From Roseovarius sp. THAF27 (GTDB taxonomy: Bacteria; Pseudomonadota; Alphaproteobacteria; Rhodobacterales; Rhodobacteraceae), in the NCBI RefSeq assembly GCF_009363655.1, contig NZ_CP045393.1, positions 310,001 to 374,000 on the forward strand: DNA of 64,000 nucleotides, read 5' to 3'. The notes under the pieces were generated by a model. It had not been told where the DNA came from. It saw only the letters and a list, made by a program, of their open reading frames with translations, and did no database searches. The translations under genes were made by a program, and so were the position numbers. This document shows, piece after piece, positions 60,514-64,000 of this stretch. The number at the start of each line of letters is the position of its first letter. The stretch's first letter is position 1.

Positions 60514-61116
60514 TTACCGTACCACGTAGACCACGCGGCGCTCTGCCGGTTCCACCAGCACCGGCACGCCGTTCACATAGGCGTAACGATACTCGGTATC
60601 GGGGACGGGTTGCAGCGTCACGGCCGCGGGCAGCTGGGCGCCGGTCACGACTTCGCCGTCGAGATAGATCGGCTCCACCGGGTTGTCGCGCACGTAGACA
60701 ACCGTGTTGTCGGGCGGCGTGATCGGGGTGACGTAGGTGTCTTCGACCACCGTGCCGATGGCACCGCCAGCCGCGACGGTGTCGGCTTCGCTGTAGTCAT
60801 AGGTCACGGTCGGAAGCTGCATCGTGCTGCGGTTCTCGATGACGCGGACCGAACCGGCATCGGTGGACGCGGCAAGATAGTCGCCATAGGCCCATCCCTG
60901 GGTGCCATTGTAACTGACCTCGCACCAGGAGCTGGCCTCGATGCAGCCTTGGATGCTGACGGCGCTGGCATTGGGGATCACGGCGATCACGGGTTGCGCC
61001 GGGCTGGGGCCCGCGCGCAGGTTCAGGTCGGTCACAGCGGTTGCGTCGACATCCGCCATGGCGGCGCCAGCGCCGAGAGTGCCGGCAAGGGTCAGGCTCA
61101 GAAGTCGGGTCTTCAT
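60514..61116 (-). CDS. Periplasmic SH3-domain protein with DUF1236
   Basis: A 200-residue exported protein. The signal peptide is LLSLTLAGTLGAGAAMA with cleavage near residue 20. A bacterial SH3 domain follows (AVTDLNLRAGPSPAQPVIAVIP, then GCIEASSWCEVSYNGTQGWAYG; two Cys could pair). The C-terminus is a DUF1236-type repeat with VVYVRDNPVEPIYLDGEVV and YRYAYVNGVPVLVEP. These proteins are thought to bind cell wall or act at the envelope, but roles are not established. AGGAGG lies before ATG 61116. A clear terminator closes the unit. Confidence 0.87.
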   Translation of the reverse strand: MKTRLLSLTLAGTLGAGAAMADVDATAVTDLNLRAGPSPAQPVIAVIPNASAVSIQGCIEASSWCEVSYNGTQGWAYGDYLAASTDAGSVRVIENRSTMQLPTVTYDYSEADTVAAGGAIGTVVEDTYVTPITPPDNTVVYVRDNPVEPIYLDGEVVTGAQLPAAVTLQPVPDTEYRYAYVNGVPVLVEPAERRVVYVVR

Positions 61117-61241
61117 TTGGAAATCCTCCTCACTCACATGGGCGTGCCATGCAGACGGAATGTCCGCCGGCAATCTGACTCCTCAACGCGGCGATTTCCA
61201 AGAGCGTTCCCGGTCGTTTCGGCAAAGCGTGAAAACGGGCG

Positions 61242-62168
61242 TCAATCCGCCGATAAGGGGTCTGGCGTGAGATTGCCGCCACAGACCAAGACCGCGACGC
61301 GCTCATCTTTTTCAGGCCGGTAGGCGCCGCTGCTCAACGCGGCGAGAGCGGTGGCACCGGCGGGTTCGACAAGCTGGCGGGCGTCTTTCCAGAGCGCATG
61401 CTGAGCGGCGGTGATGGCGTCGTCGCTGACAGTGACGGAGGTCACGTCGTGCGCTTGCGCGAGGTCGAGGCAGATCGACCCGATGCGCCGCGCGCCAAGC
61501 GCGTTGGCCGCGACGCCCGAGACCTCGACATCGACGGCCTTGCCGGCCTCGAGTCCGGCATTCAGCGCGGCGCAGGTCTCAGGCTCGACCGCGACGACCT
61601 TGCGACGCCCGTCGAGCCAAGCCAGCGCGCCGGCGATCAAGCCGCCGCCGCCGACGGCGATCAGGACGGTATCGGCCTCCAGTCCCTGGTCCTCCCACTC
61701 GGCCATGCAGGTGCCCTGGCCCACCACGGTGGCGGGCGCGTCGTATGCGTGGATCTGCATCGCGCCGGTTTCGGCCTCGTATTCGCGGGCGGCATCGAGC
61801 GCATTGGAATAGGCGCCTTCGACCACGTGCAAATCGGCGCCCTGGTCGCGGATCAGGGCGATCTTGGCGGGGCCGGCCATTTCGGGCACGTAGATGCGGG
61901 CACGGTGGCCAAGTTTTGCGGCGGCATAGGCCACGGCGGCACCGTGGTTGCCGCCCGAGGCTGCGACCAGCCCGGCCTTGGGGACGTCCTGCGACAGAAG
62001 GGTGTTGAAGGCGCCGCGCGGCTTGAAGCTGCCGGTGTGCTGGGTGTGCTCCAGCTTGAGCTCGATGGGGCGGTCGAGGCCGAAGCCCGACACCTGCGCC
62101 ACCGGGGTGCGGCGCAGGTACGGAGCGATGCGGAATTTCGCGGCGGCGATCTCGGTTTTCCAGTCCAT
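61242..62168 (-). CDS. Threonine/serine dehydratase-like PLP enzyme
   Basis: A 308-residue fold-type II PLP enzyme. Lys49 in HTGSFKPRGAF is the Schiff-base residue; AASGGNHGAAVAYAA and AVGGGGLIAGALAW bind substrate and cofactor phosphate. The absence of a C-terminal ACT-like regulatory domain points to a catabolic threonine/serine dehydratase or a serine racemase/hydroxyaspartate dehydratase type rather than biosynthetic IlvA. ATG 62168 follows AAAGG. It diverges from the LOG-family gene. RidA, which detoxifies products of such enzymes, is encoded far away at the left of the window. Confidence 0.86.
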   Translation of the reverse strand: MDWKTEIAAAKFRIAPYLRRTPVAQVSGFGLDRPIELKLEHTQHTGSFKPRGAFNTLLSQDVPKAGLVAASGGNHGAAVAYAAAKLGHRARIYVPEMAGPAKIALIRDQGADLHVVEGAYSNALDAAREYEAETGAMQIHAYDAPATVVGQGTCMAEWEDQGLEADTVLIAVGGGGLIAGALAWLDGRRKVVAVEPETCAALNAGLEAGKAVDVEVSGVAANALGARRIGSICLDLAQAHDVTSVTVSDDAITAAQHALWKDARQLVEPAGATALAALSSGAYRPEKDERVAVLVCGGNLTPDPLSAD

Positions 62169-62257
62169 TTCAAAGCCTTTCCTGTATGCCCCGTATCTAG
62201 GCAAATCGCGTGGAACCCTATACGGGTGGAAAAACGAACCCAACAGGGAAGTTCAGG

Positions 62258-63076
62258 ATGAAAGACGACCGCAATAGCCAGTTTCGGGACGCGCATTCCG
62301 ACCGCAACACCGCCGAGCAGGTGCCCGACACGCCGCAGACCCGTGCGCCGGCCTACAGGCTGGCCTTTGCCGATGACGATTTCCTGTGTCGCGACGAGCT
62401 GCGGCCCGTGCGGTTGCAGCTGGAATTACTGAAGCCCGAGATGATCCTGAACGAACGCGGCATCGAAAGCACGGTTGTCCTGTTCGGCGGTGCGCGGATT
62501 CCCGAACCAGCGGTCAAGGACACCGCGCGGACCGAGACGCTGGCGGAGCTGTCGCGGTTTTATGACGAGGCGCGCAGCTTTGCGAAGATGCTGACCGAAA
62601 AGTCGATGCAGAGCTACGGGCGCGAGTTCGTCGTGGCGACGGGCGGCGGGCCCGGCGTGATGGAGGCGGGCAACCGCGGGGCGGCCGATGCAGGCGGTAC
62701 GTCGATCGGGCTGAACATCGTGCTGCCGCACGAGCAGGCGCCGAACGAATACGTGACGCCGGGGCTGTGCTTCAACTTCCATTACTTCGCCATTCGCAAG
62801 ATGCATTTCCTGATGCGCGCGAAGGCGATCTGCTGTTTCCCCGGCGGGTTCGGGACGCTGGACGAGATGTTCGAGGCGCTGACGCTGATCCAGACGGACC
62901 GGATGAAACGTGTGCCGTTCCTGCTTTTCGGCGAGGAGTTCTGGCGCAAGATCATCAACTGGGAGGCGCTGTCGGAGGCCGGAACGATCAGCGCCGAGGA
63001 CCTCGACCTCTTTCAGTTTGTCGAAAGCGCCGAGGAGGCGGTGAAGATCATCGACGATTGGTACGAAGAGCTTTAG
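62258..63076 (+). CDS. LOG-family (TIGR00730-like) Rossmann-fold protein
   Basis: A 272-residue protein of the lysine-decarboxylase-like/LOG family. The nucleotide-binding [19 protein letters not shown] and the catalytic-site motif [21 protein letters not shown] are present. Plant LOG enzymes release cytokinins from their nucleotides; bacterial members are mostly nucleotide phosphoribohydrolases of unclear role. The N-terminal ~60 residues are a polar extension longer than in short LOG proteins. ATG 62258 follows CAGGGAAGTTCAGG. Its last four bases overlap the end of the convergent apt gene. Confidence 0.88.
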   Translation: MKDDRNSQFRDAHSDRNTAEQVPDTPQTRAPAYRLAFADDDFLCRDELRPVRLQLELLKPEMILNERGIESTVVLFGGARIPEPAVKDTARTETLAELSRFYDEARSFAKMLTEKSMQSYGREFVVATGGGPGVMEAGNRGAADAGGTSIGLNIVLPHEQAPNEYVTPGLCFNFHYFAIRKMHFLMRAKAICCFPGGFGTLDEMFEALTLIQTDRMKRVPFLLFGEEFWRKIINWEALSEAGTISAEDLDLFQFVESAEEAVKIIDDWYEEL

Positions 63077-63612
63077 GCCCCGTCGAATTCGCAGAGGGTG
63101 TGGACGTCCATGCCGAGCGCCTCGATCCGTTTGCGCCCGCCCAGTTCGGGCAGGTCGATGACGAAGGCGCAGCCGACGATCTCGCCGCCCAGCCGTTCGA
63201 TCAGCTTGATACCCGCCTCGGCGGTGCCGCCGGTGGCCAGAAGGTCATCGACCAGCAGGACCTTTTCGCCGGGGGTGATGGCGTCGTCGTGGATCTCGAC
63301 GATGGCCTCGCCGTATTCCAGCAGGTACTCCTCGGAAATCACCTTGCCGGGCAGCTTGCCCTTCTTGCGGATCGGCACGAATCCCTTGCCCAGCTGGTGC
63401 GCCACGGCGCCACCGAGGATGAAGCCGCGCGCCTCGAGCCCCGCGACCTTGTCGATTGCCATACCGGCGTAGGGATGCAGCAACTGATCCACCGCAAGGC
63501 GCAGTCCGCGCGGGTCGGCAAAGAGCGTGGTGACATCGCGGAACATGATGCCTTCATGCGGGAAGTCGACGATTGTGCGGATGTAATCCTTGACCGTTTT
63601 CGCGTTGGGCAT
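63073..63612 (-). CDS. apt: Adenine phosphoribosyltransferase
   Basis: A 179-residue purine-salvage enzyme converting adenine and PRPP to AMP. The PRPP-binding motif [13 protein letters not shown] is intact, with [12 protein letters not shown] at the N-terminus and [26 protein letters not shown] in the middle, as in all Apt proteins. ATG 63612 gives the normal length. It converges with the LOG-family gene, which is interesting because LOG enzymes release free adenine-type bases; a functional link is possible but not shown. Confidence 0.95.
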   Translation of the reverse strand: MPNAKTVKDYIRTIVDFPHEGIMFRDVTTLFADPRGLRLAVDQLLHPYAGMAIDKVAGLEARGFILGGAVAHQLGKGFVPIRKKGKLPGKVISEEYLLEYGEAIVEIHDDAITPGEKVLLVDDLLATGGTAEAGIKLIERLGGEIVGCAFVIDLPELGGRKRIEALGMDVHTLCEFDGA

Positions 63613-63731
63613 GGCGGTGTCTCCGGTTGGGCCTGTCCGCTCTTGCGTTTGGCGCAACTGGCGCAAAATCGCAAGGTTTGGCTGGGATCGGCACGGTTTC
63701 GGAGGTCAGGGAATTGATATGCAAGAGGGTT

Positions 63732-63766
63732 TGCCAAGGCTGCATATGCTTTGTATATACCTTGGC
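63732..63766 (+). promoter_or_regulatory. Promoter with embedded dyad before the small basic protein
   Basis: A sigma-70-like promoter is suggested by TTGCCA (63732-63737), a 16-base spacer and TATATA (63754-63759). The dyad GCCAAGG (63733-63739) / CCTTGGC (63760-63766) brackets it, so a dimeric repressor could block RNA polymerase. The region is AT-rich relative to its surroundings. Confidence 0.5.
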
Positions 63767-63801
63767 GAGCCGGTGACGGAAAACGCAAATCAGGAGCTCT
63801 C

Positions 63802-63969
63802 GTGGCCAAGAGTGACGACAAGAAAGCCGGGAAGAAAGACAGCCAGCTGATCCTGCGGCTGAACAAGGATGACCGCGACACGTTCATCGAGCTGTGCAAG
63901 GAGATGGACACCAGCGCGGCTCGGGAAATCCGCGGGTTCATCCGGAAATTCATCAAGAAGAACAGCTGA
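63802..63969 (+). CDS. Small basic protein, ribbon-helix-helix-like
   Basis: A 55-residue protein starting at GTG 63802, which follows AGGAGC. The N-terminus is Lys/Asp-rich (AKSDDKKAGKKDS). A short strand QLILRLNKDDRDTFIELC and two helices with SAAREIRGFIRKFIKK follow, a pattern resembling ribbon-helix-helix DNA-binding proteins. If so, it may bind the dyad in its own promoter. Longer upstream starts would add an unlikely Trp/Arg stretch. The family call is from pattern only. Confidence 0.6.
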   Translation: MAKSDDKKAGKKDSQLILRLNKDDRDTFIELCKEMDTSAAREIRGFIRKFIKKNS

Positions 63970-64000
63970 CGCGCCTACCACAGCGCGGGTTTCGTGACCA

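Noticed and set aside
1..64000. tRNA, rRNA or riboswitch genes
   Set aside because: I looked in the larger gaps and found no cloverleaf-like block, rRNA sequence or known riboswitch core I could support; a covariance-model search would be decisive.

Overview
The window is GC-rich, densely packed bacterial chromosome. Gene content points to a marine-type alphaproteobacterium of the Rhodobacteraceae (Roseobacter group): many ATGA/GTGA start-stop overlaps, GcvT-fused demethylating flavoproteins, Rhodobacterales-style KpsE, Hint-domain proteins, and intergenic palindromes of a kind I associate with that family. This assignment is inference from gene families, not from a 16S gene. I saw no rRNA, tRNA, CRISPR array, transposase, integrase or phage gene.

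Layout. 1-4.1 kb: the 3' end of a type I secretion membrane-fusion gene, then ridA, a glycerophosphodiester phosphodiesterase, a FemAB-like acyltransferase and phhB. 4.1-5.2 kb: a low-GC patch carrying one SnoaL-like gene, probably acquired. 5.2-11.7 kb: peroxiredoxin, flavoprotein ferredoxin reductase, rsmD, ubiH-type hydroxylase, amidase and a DapC-like aminotransferase. 11.7-19.9 kb: ftsK, exoD-like gene, lolA, a lipoprotein transglycosylase, hspQ, gamma-glutamyltransferase, and a STAS/anti-sigma kinase pair. 20-21.7 kb: thiolase and free methionine-R-sulfoxide reductase.

21.85-32.6 kb is the most distinctive region: eleven tightly spaced same-strand genes headed by an XRE-cupin regulator with its own inverted-repeat operator. 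It holds two LysE exporters, two GFA-type (glutathione/formaldehyde) proteins, two divergent FAD-GcvT demethylating dehydrogenases, a betaine/homocysteine-type methyltransferase, a quinone-oxidoreductase-like protein and two uncharacterised proteins that look distantly related to each other. I read it as a methylated-glycine (glycine betaine/dimethylglycine/sarcosine-like) demethylation module with formaldehyde handling and export.

32.7-37.4 kb: a capsule export and Kdo operon (kpsT-kpsE-kdsA-phosphomannomutase) on the minus strand. 37.6-39 kb: an ArsR regulator with a metal-binding tail, tandem operators and a permease. 39-42 kb: asd and a DUF4139 protein. 42-44.1 kb: a bicarbonate-acquisition group (SbtA-like permease, P-II-like SbtB, beta-carbonic anhydrase). 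44.2-50 kb: leucyl aminopeptidase, NlpC/P60 hydrolase, ureohydrolase, methyltransferase and MltB-type transglycosylase. 50-56 kb: WYL regulator, Na+/Ca2+ exchanger, RNase R, a DUF2064 transferase and dapE. 56.4-59.1 kb: two adjacent Hint-domain genes, the second lacking the catalytic Cys. 59-64 kb: hypothetical gene, dapD, SH3/DUF1236 protein, threonine dehydratase, LOG-family protein, apt and a small basic protein.

Functional threads: asd, a dapC candidate, dapD and dapE are all present but unlinked, indicating the succinylase route to diaminopimelate. Several cell-envelope genes (ftsK, lolA, two transglycosylases, NlpC/P60, capsule export) are also scattered across the window.
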